Position numbers and translations under genes: made by a program. A DNA stretch of 64,000 nt from assembly GCF_000720425.1 (NCBI RefSeq), contig NZ_JOAJ01000001.1, positions 1,302,001-1,366,000 of the forward strand, in the 5' to 3' direction. Below, in pieces: positions 49,979 to 58,196 of this stretch (positions are counted from its first letter, which is position 1; each line of letters begins with the position of its first letter). The DNA is from Nocardia rhamnosiphila NBRC 108938. GTDB taxonomy: Bacteria > Actinomycetota > Actinomycetes > Mycobacteriales > Mycobacteriaceae. Under the pieces are notes generated by a model, which saw only the letters and a list, made by a program, of their open reading frames with translations, did not search any database and had not been told where the DNA came from.

Positions 49979-50010
49979 AACGGCCGGAGAGGATATCCTC
50001 GCCGGCCGTT
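49979..50010. terminator. Bidirectional terminator between CoA-transferase and DctM
   Basis: AACGGCCGG and CCGGCCGTT flank an inner palindrome GAGGATATCCTC; only one pair of the 32 bases is unmatched. Confidence 0.85.
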
Positions 50011-50028
50011 CCGTTCGGTGCGCCCCGC

Positions 50029-51537
50029 TCAGCCGGCGCCGGCCCGGTCCGGCAGGAAGGTCGCGATCTCCGGGAAGAAGATGAGGATCAGCACCACCAC
50101 GATCGCCATCGGCAGGAACCACAGGGACGCGACGAAAACATCCTTGAGCGGAATATTGCGGCCCAGGTTGACCTCCGGATCCTTGGCGATGGAGTGGATG
50201 ACCATCGCCAGGACGCCGACCGGCGGCGAGAGGATGGCCAGCTCCCCCATGAACACCGTGAAGGCGCCGAACCACAGCAGCGAGATATCGAGCGCCTCCA
50301 GGGTCGGGATGAGGATCGGGATGGTCAGCACCATCATCGGCAGCGGTTCCATGAATGCGCCGAGCAGCAGGTAAACCACCACCATCAGCAGCAGGAACTC
50401 CACCCGGCCGAGGTCCATCCCGGCGATCAGGTCGGCGAAGCCGTTGCTGATACCGCTGAGGGTCATCATGCGCGACAGCGCCTCGACACCGACGAGCAGC
50501 AGGAATACCGCACCCACGGTGGACACCGTGCCGACGGCACCGTCGGCGAGCGCGCGGAACGCGCCACCGGTGCCGCGCTTCCACAGCAGCACCACACCCA
50601 CCGAGCACAGCGCCGCCGCGGCACCGGCCTCGGTCGCGGTGAAGATGCCCGACAGCATGCCGCCCACGATCACCAGCATCAGTACGGGCACGGGCCAGGC
50701 CTGCGCGAGACTGGTGAGTTTCTCCTTCCAGGAGACCTGATCGGCACCCCGGCCACGGTTCGGGCCGGCCAGATCTTTGCCGAAGACGGCGAAGCCGACG
50801 ATCGCGAGGCTGAAGAGTATCGCCACCAGGATGCCCGGGCCGATCCCGGCCAGCAGCTGTTTGCCCACCGGCACCTCGGCGATTCCGGCGTAGAGCACGA
50901 GCAGGATGCTGGGCGGGATCAGTTGCCCCGGTAGCCCGGCCACGATGACCGCGCCCACCGCCAACCGGCGGTCGTAGCCGGCCTTCAGCATTTCCGGGAT
51001 ACCGATACGACCGAGTGCGTAGGCGGTACCGGTCGTCGACCCGCTGACGGTGGCCAGTCCCGCTCCGGCGACATTGGTGCCCACGGCGAGCCCGCCGGGT
51101 AGCCAGCCGAGCCAGTGCCGGGCCACCGTATAGAGATTCGCGGTGAGACCGGACCGCCACATCAGCAGTCCCATGAGCACGAACATCGGCACGACGCTCA
51201 GCGTCCAGCTCGCGACCTGGTCGTAGGGCAGCGAGGACAATGCGCTGACCACCGTCTTCTCGCCACGCAGCGCGTAGAGGCCCGCGAAGGACGGAATGAT
51301 CATCGTCATCGCGACCGGTACGCGCAGAAGCAGCAGTGCCAGCATCATCACCAGCGCGGCGCAGCCGATCGCCTGCGGTTTCAGCGGCATGAAGACGGCC
51401 GCGGCCGAGCCGGCGAGCACGACGACGAGTACGCCGAACACGGTCCACGATCGGAGGGTGTGCCGACGACCCGGACCTACAGGTGGCGGTTCGATCGGAC
51501 GGCCGCCCGCAGCGGCGGGGGCGGTGGTGGTGGTCAT
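50029..51537 (-). CDS. TRAP transporter large permease (DctM)
   Basis: This 502-residue protein has about 12-13 membrane helices. DctM hallmarks include the repeated scissor-helix segments AGAGLATVSGSTTGTAYALG, GLPGQLIPPSILLVLYAGI, FTATEAGAAAALCSVG and FMEPLPMMVLTIPI. It forms the ion-coupled transport channel with DctQ. The start is an ATGA overlap with dctQ. A charged loop of about 30 residues near the middle is typical. Confidence 0.93.
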   Translation of the reverse strand: MTTTTAPAAAGGRPIEPPPVGPGRRHTLRSWTVFGVLVVVLAGSAAAVFMPLKPQAIGCAALVMMLALLLLRVPVAMTMIIPSFAGLYALRGEKTVVSALSSLPYDQVASWTLSVVPMFVLMGLLMWRSGLTANLYTVARHWLGWLPGGLAVGTNVAGAGLATVSGSTTGTAYALGRIGIPEMLKAGYDRRLAVGAVIVAGLPGQLIPPSILLVLYAGIAEVPVGKQLLAGIGPGILVAILFSLAIVGFAVFGKDLAGPNRGRGADQVSWKEKLTSLAQAWPVPVLMLVIVGGMLSGIFTATEAGAAAALCSVGVVLLWKRGTGGAFRALADGAVGTVSTVGAVFLLLVGVEALSRMMTLSGISNGFADLIAGMDLGRVEFLLLMVVVYLLLGAFMEPLPMMVLTIPILIPTLEALDISLLWFGAFTVFMGELAILSPPVGVLAMVIHSIAKDPEVNLGRNIPLKDVFVASLWFLPMAIVVVLILIFFPEIATFLPDRAGAG

Positions 51538-52124
51538 TTCTTCTCCGAATCCACTGTCGTGCCGGTCGGTGCCGCCGCGGCGGCTACGGCCTCGATCTCG
51601 TCGTCGATACCGTCCGCGGTGTCCGCGTCCTCGGCACCGCGCAGCGCCCGCACCGCGGCGACGCCGAGCTGGACCGCGAGTACCGCGAAGGCGAGCGGGA
51701 CCAGGAACAGCACCGGCCACGACACCACCGTCGACACCCCGGCCGTCTGACCGATATCCCGGGCGTGCAGTGCCTCTTCGAGGCCGTACCAGGCGAACCC
51801 GGCCATCACGATCAGCGCGGCCAGGTAGCCCGCGCCCAGCACCGCCCGGCGGACCGGTCGCGGGAAGTAGTGGGTGACCAGGTCGGCGACGATGTGCTCA
51901 CCGCGGGCCTGCGCCGCCATGAACCCGAGCAGCGCGATGATCGGCAGGTAGATGTACTGCGTGATCTCGAGCGTGTTCTGGATCGGTGCGGCGGCGAACG
52001 CCCGGAGCAGGGCATTGGCGGTCACGTGGAGCATCATGACAAAGAGCACGATGACTGCCGGGACCTCGATCAGGAGCCGCAGCCGGGGTGGCCGTGCGCT
52101 CGCGGCGCGCGTCGATGCGCTCAT
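51534..52124 (-). CDS. TRAP transporter small permease (DctQ)
   Basis: This 196-residue, four-helix protein has the DctQ pattern: a first helix VPAVIVLFVMMLHVTANALL, then LEITQYIYLPIIALLGFMAAQARGEH (truncated here), and DLVTHYFPRPVRRA between helices two and three. The C-terminal 40 residues are acidic and alanine-rich, longer than usual. CGGAG lies upstream of the ATG. With DctM it forms the permease; the only receptor gene in view is at 36.0 kb. Confidence 0.88.
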   Translation of the reverse strand: MSASTRAASARPPRLRLLIEVPAVIVLFVMMLHVTANALLRAFAAAPIQNTLEITQYIYLPIIALLGFMAAQARGEHIVADLVTHYFPRPVRRAVLGAGYLAALIVMAGFAWYGLEEALHARDIGQTAGVSTVVSWPVLFLVPLAFAVLAVQLGVAAVRALRGAEDADTADGIDDEIEAVAAAAAPTGTTVDSEKK

Positions 52125-52424
52125 ATGAACTCCGCAGGATTGAGGGGATGGAATGCGGTGGCGCCCGGCAGAAACCGCACGGACCGAACCACGACCGTTT
52201 GTGTCGTGATCCACGTCACCGAAGACGTGAATATCATTCGCCTGATTTCGGTCGAAAGTCAAGCTTTCATGCGAATCATTTGCCTCTGATGGACCGCTTC
52301 GACGGCTCAGCTGGAGCGGACGCGCAGGTGAGCGGCTTGACGGGAGCACGACTCGCATCCCACAATCGAAATAGATGATCACCATTATCTGGATTTCGGG
52401 ACCCTGTACTGCCGAGGAGTTCGT
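52125..52424. promoter_or_regulatory. Divergent promoter region, TRAP permease / DUF35-thiolase operon
   Basis: This 300-bp gap with AT-rich patches includes ATGAT-CACC-ATTAT (52383-52396 region), one base from the ATGAT-N4-ATCAT repeat at 37418. GAATCATTTGC and GAATATCATTCGC are related motifs around 52211 and 52272. No gene is supported. Confidence 0.4.
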
Positions 52425-52853
52425 ATGACCGCACCGAGTCCGGCGGCCAAACCCCTACCGCTCGCCGACGACATCACGGCCCCCTACTGGGCGGCGGCCC
52501 GGGAGCGCCGGCTCTGCCTGCAGTTCTGCCGCGGATGCGACCATTTCGTGCATCTACCGGCAGCATTCTGTCCGCGGTGCACATCGGCCGAGCTGATTTG
52601 GCGCGATGTGTCCGGTCGCGCGACGCTGTACTCCTACACGGTGATGCACGACGCGCCCGCTCCCGGTTTCGCCGGATCGCTCCCCTACCTGGTGGGCATC
52701 GCGGAACTCGTAGAACAGCCCGGTCTGCTGCTCACGGCCGATCTGCTCGAGGCCAGCCCGGACGAGCTGGCGATAGGGATGCCGCTGGAAGTGATATTCG
52801 AGGAGCTGGCGCCGGATTCGATCGTGCCCCGGCTACGCCCGAGGAGTGCGTGA
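52425..52853 (+). CDS. DUF35 subunit of a thiolase-like aldolase
   Basis: This 142-residue protein has an N-terminal helix (DDITAPYWAAARERRL), a zinc ribbon CRGCDHFVHLP with CPRC, and an OB-fold with SGRATLYSYTVMHDAPAPGF and LPYLVGIAEL. Such proteins are obligate partners of Ltp2-type retro-aldolases (with ChsH2) and of BbsB-type thiolases (as BbsA). The next gene starts one base after its stop, so the two are almost certainly subunits of one complex. Confidence 0.9.
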   Translation: MTAPSPAAKPLPLADDITAPYWAAARERRLCLQFCRGCDHFVHLPAAFCPRCTSAELIWRDVSGRATLYSYTVMHDAPAPGFAGSLPYLVGIAELVEQPGLLLTADLLEASPDELAIGMPLEVIFEELAPDSIVPRLRPRSA

Positions 52854-52854
52854 T

Positions 52855-54042
52855 ATGTGGGAATTCCGCGACCAGGTCGCGATCGCCGGAATCGGCTACA
52901 CCGAACTCATCCGGCGCAATCCGCGCTCACTGGCCGAACTCACCGTCGAGGCCACCGACCGCGCCCTCGCCGACGCCGGTCTGACCCGTGCCGAGATCGA
53001 CGGTCTCGCCACCACCCCGGCCATGCCGGTATACGGCGGGGAGAAGGGCAACCAGGACGGCGTCGACGTCATGACGCCGGGCCATCTGGCCGGAGCCCTG
53101 GGCATCCGCGATCGGGCCACCTGGCTCGGCAATACCGCGCCGATGGTCACCCACGCGGCCATCGACGCCGTGAACGCACTCGTCGCCGGGGCCTGCACGC
53201 ACGTCGTGCTCTATCGCGCGTTGCATATGCCCGTGGGACGGTATTCCAACTACACGGCCACATACGCCGGCGGGAAGGATCAGTTCTTCGCCCCGTACGG
53301 ATTCTCCATGCCGGCCGGTTGGGCCGCGACCGTGGCGCGACGCTATCTCGACCTCGCCGGTGCGTCCCGGGACGCACTGGCCGACTTCGTCGTCGACAAC
53401 AGGGACAACGCCCAGCACAACCCGCACGCGTACTTCCGGGGAAAAACGCTGAGCAGGGACGAGTACCTGGGCGCTCGGATGATCGCGGACCCGATCACCC
53501 TGTTCGACTGCGATCTGCCCGTCGACGGCGCCGTCGCGATCGTCCTCACCCGCACCGAACGCGCTCGCGGGTTGCGCAACCCGCCGGCGCTGATCACCGG
53601 CTATGCGACGAGCAACCATGTGGGACCCACGGGCGCGCCGATGACACTGGAGAGCATCCTGGACGGCGCCGCGCGGACCGGCGAGCGGCTGTGGGATACC
53701 GCGGGTATCGGCCGCGACGAGATCGACAACGCGCAGCTCTACGACGGTTTCTCGATTTTCGCCTTCACCTGGCTGGAAGGCCTGGGTTTCGTCGGGCGCG
53801 GCGAGGCGCCGGAGTTCATCGGTACCGGCCGGGCCCGGCGCACCGGTTCGCTGCCCCTCAACACCGGCGGTGGCTGCCTGGCCGAGGGCCGCCTGCACGG
53901 GATGACCCAGCTGACCGAGGCCGCCTACCAGGTGACCGATCGAGCGGGAGAACGCCAGGTCCCCGGCGCCTCCCGCTCCGTCGTCACCGTCTCCAACGGA
54001 CTGGCCGGATCGGTCGCGTTCGTCATCAGCCGGGACGGCTGA
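52855..54042 (+). CDS. Thiolase-like (SCP-x/Ltp2-type) C-C lyase subunit
   Basis: This 395-residue thiolase-fold protein of the lipid-transfer-protein group has AIAGIGYTELIRRNPRS at the N-terminus, DADVMTPGHL-like early loops, CDLPVDGAVAIVLT, AQLYDGFSIFAF and PLNTGGGCLAEGRLHGM. The usual nucleophilic thiolase Cys in an ACxSG loop is not seen, and the TyrAsp motif is present, which favours an Ltp2-like retro-aldolase over a true thiolase. It acts with the DUF35 protein just upstream. The ATG is eight bases after GAGGAG; GTG 52846 is less likely. Confidence 0.88.
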   Translation: MWEFRDQVAIAGIGYTELIRRNPRSLAELTVEATDRALADAGLTRAEIDGLATTPAMPVYGGEKGNQDGVDVMTPGHLAGALGIRDRATWLGNTAPMVTHAAIDAVNALVAGACTHVVLYRALHMPVGRYSNYTATYAGGKDQFFAPYGFSMPAGWAATVARRYLDLAGASRDALADFVVDNRDNAQHNPHAYFRGKTLSRDEYLGARMIADPITLFDCDLPVDGAVAIVLTRTERARGLRNPPALITGYATSNHVGPTGAPMTLESILDGAARTGERLWDTAGIGRDEIDNAQLYDGFSIFAFTWLEGLGFVGRGEAPEFIGTGRARRTGSLPLNTGGGCLAEGRLHGMTQLTEAAYQVTDRAGERQVPGASRSVVTVSNGLAGSVAFVISRDG

Positions 54043-54043
54043 A

Positions 54044-55345
54044 TCAGGCGCGGCCGAGCCCGAGTTCGCTCAGCTCGGCCGCGAACTTCTCCCGCGCCTG
54101 CTCCTGGAGAGCGGGCAGGTGGTAGCTCGGGAACAGGCCCTCGTGCGGCGCCGCGTCCCGGAGCAGCTGCCGCGCCAGGCCGATCTTGTGGACTTCGGTG
54201 GCGCCGTCGGCCAGACCCATGTGATAGGCCTCGAAAAGCCATTTGCCCAGCGGGAGTTCCTTCGATACGCCCAGCGAACCGTGCAGTTGCACGGCCCGCG
54301 AGGTCACATCCAGCAGTACCTTGGGCATGGCGGCCTTCACCGCCGCGATATCGGTGATGACCTTGCGGTAGTCGTTCTCCCGATCGATCCGCCACGCGGT
54401 CCGCAGCACCAGCAGCCGGAACTGCTCGAGCTGCAACCACGAATCGGCGATCATCTCCTGAACGAGTTGCTTGTCGCCGAGCCGGCTGCCGCGGGTGGTC
54501 CGTGAGACCGCTCGCTCGAGCATCATGTCCAATGAGCGCCGCACCAGGCCGACCGTACGCATGGCGTGGTGGATACGGCCACCACCGAGCCGGGTCTGGG
54601 CCACCTCGAAACCCTGTCCGACACCACCCAGGATGTGGTCCCGGGGAATCCGCACATCGGTCCATCGGGTGTAGGCGTGGGTGCCGACCTCGTAGTCGTG
54701 TCCCCAGACACCGGTATTGCGGACGATCTCCACACCTGGCGTCTCGGCCGGGACGATGAACTGCGACAACCGCCGATGAGGTGCCGCGTCCGGGTCTGTG
54801 ACGGCCATGATGATGTAGAACGAAGCGAATCGCGCATTCGAGCCGAACCACTTCTCGCCGTTGATCACCCACTCGTCGCCGTCGAGCACGGCGGTCGTCT
54901 CGAACTCGACCGGATTGGAGCCGCCCTGCGGTTCGGTCATCGCATAGCAGGACACGATCTCGTTCTCGATGAGCGGGCGCAGATACCGCTGTTTGAGTTC
55001 CGGCGTGCCGTAGTGCGCGAGAATCTCGGTATTACCGGAATCGGGTGCCTGGCAACCGAACACGATGGGCCCGGAATGCGTGCGCCCGACGATCTCGTTG
55101 AGCAGCGCCAGCTTCAGCTGGCCGTACCCCTGCCCGCCCAGTTCGGGTCCGAGGTGGGTGGCCCACAGCCCCTTCTCCCGGACCTTGTCCTGCAACGGCG
55201 GAATCAATCTCTGCCGCAGCGGATCACGCAGATCCCATGCGTGGGTGATGATCTGGTCGATCGGTTCGACCTCCCGGGTGACGAACTCGTCGGCCCAGTC
55301 GAGCACCTGCTGATACTCGGGGTCGGTCTCGAATCCCCAGCTCAT
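54044..55345 (-). CDS. ACAD10/11-type acyl-CoA dehydrogenase
   Basis: This 433-residue protein matches the dehydrogenase half of ACAD11: FGCQAPDSGNTEILAHYGTP, CYAMTEPQGGSN, WVINGEKWFGSNAR and GGGRIHHAMRTVGL. Near the C-terminus is LADGATEVHKIGLA, where Asp takes the place of the usual Glu base. ACAD10/11 process 4-hydroxyacyl-CoAs after phosphorylation by their fused kinase domain; here a separate APH-type kinase lies at 59927. AAGGAACC precedes the ATG. It is downstream of the SDR/thiolase/ligase genes on the same strand. Confidence 0.9.
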   Translation of the reverse strand: MSWGFETDPEYQQVLDWADEFVTREVEPIDQIITHAWDLRDPLRQRLIPPLQDKVREKGLWATHLGPELGGQGYGQLKLALLNEIVGRTHSGPIVFGCQAPDSGNTEILAHYGTPELKQRYLRPLIENEIVSCYAMTEPQGGSNPVEFETTAVLDGDEWVINGEKWFGSNARFASFYIIMAVTDPDAAPHRRLSQFIVPAETPGVEIVRNTGVWGHDYEVGTHAYTRWTDVRIPRDHILGGVGQGFEVAQTRLGGGRIHHAMRTVGLVRRSLDMMLERAVSRTTRGSRLGDKQLVQEMIADSWLQLEQFRLLVLRTAWRIDRENDYRKVITDIAAVKAAMPKVLLDVTSRAVQLHGSLGVSKELPLGKWLFEAYHMGLADGATEVHKIGLARQLLRDAAPHEGLFPSYHLPALQEQAREKFAAELSELGLGRA

Positions 55346-55386
55346 ATCCTGGTTCCTTTCTGAAATGCGGGCGGGTGACGAACGGA

Positions 55387-56151
55387 TCAGCGCATCGCGG
55401 TACGGCCGCCGTCGACCGGGATGATCGCGCCGGAGGTGTAGGTGGCGCCCGGACCGGCGAGGTAGAGGGCGGCGCCGACGATCTCGTCCGGCGCACCGGC
55501 ACGTCCGAGCGGCAGTTCCTTCAGCTTCTCGCCCACCACGTCCATATCCCAGGCCTTGCTGATATCGGTGAGGAACGGGCCGGCCATGATCGCGTTGACC
55601 CGCACCGCAGGACCGTAGGCCTGGGCGAATCCTTTGGTCAGGATGTTCAGGCCCGCCTTGGCCGCCGCGTACGGCAGATCGCCCGGAGTGGGCCGTTCCG
55701 ACGCGATCGAACTGATGTTGATGATCGATCCGCCGTCGCCGGCGGCCATCCGGGGTGCGATCAGGGTGGTCAGCCGGAAGGCACCTTTGAGGTTGACGTC
55801 GAAAACCTTGTCGAACAGTGCCTCGGAGATATCCGCGAGACTCTCGTACAGCGGCGACATTCCGGCATTGTTGACCAGGATGTCGACGTGACCGAACTCC
55901 TCGTAGACTCGATCGACCAGTTGCTGCTGTGCGTCCCAATCCCCGACATGGCAGGCCAGCGGCAGCGACCGGCGCCCGGTGGCGGCGGTGACCTCCGCGG
56001 CCAGCTGCGCGCAGCTGTCGAGTTTGCGGCTGACGATGACGGTGTCGGCGCCCGCCGCGGCGAACGCGAGCACCATTTCCCGGCCGAGGCCGCGACTGCC
56101 GCCGGTGACGAGGGCTACCTTGCCCGCCAAGGGGAGTGCCGGATCCGTCAT
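55387..56151 (-). CDS. SDR-family dehydrogenase
   Basis: This 254-residue classical SDR has TGGSRGLGREMV, VIVSRKLDSC (Arg after the second strand, suggesting NADP), NNAGMSPLYESL, and Ser/Tyr/Lys in NISSIASERP and PYAAAKAGLN. It resembles reductases or dehydrogenases acting on acyl-CoA intermediates. AGGAGG precedes the ATG. It is part of the 59.7-54.0 kb minus-strand operon. Confidence 0.9.
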   Translation of the reverse strand: MTDPALPLAGKVALVTGGSRGLGREMVLAFAAAGADTVIVSRKLDSCAQLAAEVTAATGRRSLPLACHVGDWDAQQQLVDRVYEEFGHVDILVNNAGMSPLYESLADISEALFDKVFDVNLKGAFRLTTLIAPRMAAGDGGSIINISSIASERPTPGDLPYAAAKAGLNILTKGFAQAYGPAVRVNAIMAGPFLTDISKAWDMDVVGEKLKELPLGRAGAPDEIVGAALYLAGPGATYTSGAIIPVDGGRTAMR

Positions 56152-56177
56152 GAGTGAACCTCCTTGCCGAGGGGTCA

Positions 56178-56939
56178 TCAGCGCGGTGCCATCCGGATGG
56201 CACCGTCGAGCCGGATGACCTCGCCGTTGATCATGGGATTGGACAGGATGTGCGCGGCGAGCGAACCGAACTCCGCCGGATCGCCGAGCCGGCTCGGATG
56301 CGGTGTCTGCGCCCCGAGGGATGCCTTGGCCTCTTCGTTCAGTCCGGCGAGCAGCGGGGTGTCGAACAATCCCGGGGCGATGGAGACGACCCGGATACCG
56401 AGCGAGGCCAGGTCACGGGCCAGCGGCAGGGTCATCCCGGCGACGCCGGCCTTGGACGCGGCGTACGCGGCCTGGCCGATCTGGCCCTCGAACGCGGCCA
56501 CCGACGCGGTGGTCACGAGCACACCGCGTTCTTCACCGTCGAGTTCGAGCCGCGCCATGCGCTCGGCGGCCAGCCGCATCACATTGAAGGTACCGATCAG
56601 GTTGATCGTCACCACCCGGGTGAAGACCTCGAGCGGGAAAACGCCCTGGCGGCCGACCACCCGCAGCGACCGCCCCGTACCCGCACAGCTGACGACGGCG
56701 CGCAGTTCGCCGAAATCCTCGGCCGTGTCGAGCGCGGCCGCCACGGCGGACTCGTCGGTGATATCCGCGGGCGCGAACAGGGCGTTCGCACCGAGCCCGG
56801 CGGCCATCGCCGCGCCGTCGGAGGTCGGCAGATCGAGCAGCACCACCCTCGAGCCCTCGCCGAGGAGCCGGCGCGCGGTCGCGAGCCCCAGTCCGGACGC
56901 ACCCCCGGTGACGAGGGTGACCTTGCCGTTGATGTTCAC
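56178..56939 (-). CDS. 3-hydroxyacyl-CoA dehydrogenase, HSD17B10-like SDR
   Basis: This 253-residue SDR is specifically like type II 3-hydroxyacyl-CoA dehydrogenase (HSD10): [25 protein letters not shown] (Asp, NAD), [43 protein letters not shown] and [13 protein letters not shown]. Known members oxidise (S)-3-hydroxy-2-methylbutyryl-CoA and similar esters. It would supply the third beta-oxidation step next to the thiolase, whose gene lies 39 bp upstream. The start is GTG with AAAGG upstream. Confidence 0.92.
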   Translation of the reverse strand: MNINGKVTLVTGGASGLGLATARRLLGEGSRVVLLDLPTSDGAAMAAGLGANALFAPADITDESAVAAALDTAEDFGELRAVVSCAGTGRSLRVVGRQGVFPLEVFTRVVTINLIGTFNVMRLAAERMARLELDGEERGVLVTTASVAAFEGQIGQAAYAASKAGVAGMTLPLARDLASLGIRVVSIAPGLFDTPLLAGLNEEAKASLGAQTPHPSRLGDPAEFGSLAAHILSNPMINGEVIRLDGAIRMAPR

Positions 56940-56978
56940 ACTGTGCCTTTCTTCTCCTCGGCCGCTCTGCCGAGTGGT

Positions 56979-58157
56979 TCAGATCCGTTCGACGATCAGG
57001 GCGTTGGCCATACCGCCGTGCTCGCACATCGTCTGCAGGCCGTAACGGCCGCCGGTACGTTCCAGCTCGCCGACCATGGTGGCGAGCAAGCGCACGCCGG
57101 ACGCGCCGATCGCATGTCCCAGCGCGATCGCGCCACCGGCCGGGTTGAGGCGCGCGAGATCGGCGTCGAATTCGCGAGCCCAGGCCAGCGGTACCGACGC
57201 GAAGGCCTCGTTCACCTCGTAGACGTCGATCTCGTCCAGTTTCAGGACGGCGCGATCGAGCACCTGCCGGGTGGCCGGAATCGGCGCGGTGAGCATGTAC
57301 AGCGGGTCGTCGCCGGCCACCGCGAAATCGACGAACCGGGCCCGGGGAGTCAACCCGAGGCGCGCGGCCTCCTCCTCCGCCATGATCAGGGTCGCGGCGG
57401 CCGCGTCGGTGAGCGGCGAGGAGTTACCCGGTGTGATCATCCAGTCCAGGTCGGGAAAACGCCGCGCCGACTCCTCCGCACGGAAGGAGGCGCGCAGCCC
57501 GCCCAGGCTCTCCAGCGTCGTGGCGGCGCGAATCGTCTCGTCGGCCTCGTGCACGCCACCGGGCACCGCCACCGGCACGATCTCGCGATCGAAATGCCCG
57601 GCGGCGGCAGTGGCGGCCGCGCGCCGATGCGATTCCAGCGCGTACCCATCGACATCCGCGCGCGTCAGCCCGTACCGCTGTGCCACCAACTCGGCGGCGA
57701 CACCCTGGCCGATCCAGCCCTCCGGATACCGCTGCCCGAGGGCCACGCCCACCAGATCCTGGCCCATCGGCGCGGTGCCCATCGGGACCCGGCTCATGGA
57801 TTCCACACCGCAGGCGATCACGGCATCGTAGGCGCCGGCGATCACGCCCTGGGCCGCGAAATGCACCGCCTGCTGGCTGGAACCGCACGCCCGGGTCACG
57901 GTGGTGGCGGGCACGGATTCGGGCAGTCCCGCGGCCAGCGCGGCGGATCGGGTGATATTGCCGGCCTGCTCGGATGCCTGGCTCACACAGCCGCCGATGA
58001 CATCGTCGATCAGGACGGGGTCGATCCCGCTGCGCGCGACCAGTGCGCGCAAGACCTCGGCGAGTAGATCGATCGGGTGGACCGCGGACAGGGCGCCACC
58101 GGCCTTACCCCGGCCCGATGCCGAACGGACGACGTCGACGAGCACGGCACTACGCAT
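56979..58157 (-). CDS. Thiolase (FadA5/FadA6-like)
   Basis: This 392-residue thiolase has the nucleophilic Cys in TRACGSSQQAVHFA, His in VNEAFASVPLAW and IALGHAIGASG, and the second Cys in QTMCEHGGMANALIVER. The CEHGGMAN ending resembles the CEGGGQAN form of actinobacterial steroid-pathway thiolases rather than the CIGGGMG form of fatty-acid thiolases. GGAGG precedes the ATG. It lies between the AMP ligase and the HSD10-like SDR. Confidence 0.93.
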   Translation of the reverse strand: MRSAVLVDVVRSASGRGKAGGALSAVHPIDLLAEVLRALVARSGIDPVLIDDVIGGCVSQASEQAGNITRSAALAAGLPESVPATTVTRACGSSQQAVHFAAQGVIAGAYDAVIACGVESMSRVPMGTAPMGQDLVGVALGQRYPEGWIGQGVAAELVAQRYGLTRADVDGYALESHRRAAATAAAGHFDREIVPVAVPGGVHEADETIRAATTLESLGGLRASFRAEESARRFPDLDWMITPGNSSPLTDAAAATLIMAEEEAARLGLTPRARFVDFAVAGDDPLYMLTAPIPATRQVLDRAVLKLDEIDVYEVNEAFASVPLAWAREFDADLARLNPAGGAIALGHAIGASGVRLLATMVGELERTGGRYGLQTMCEHGGMANALIVERI

Positions 58158-58196
58158 GGGTTCCTCCAGAAGATGTGGACCTGATTGCGAACGGAG

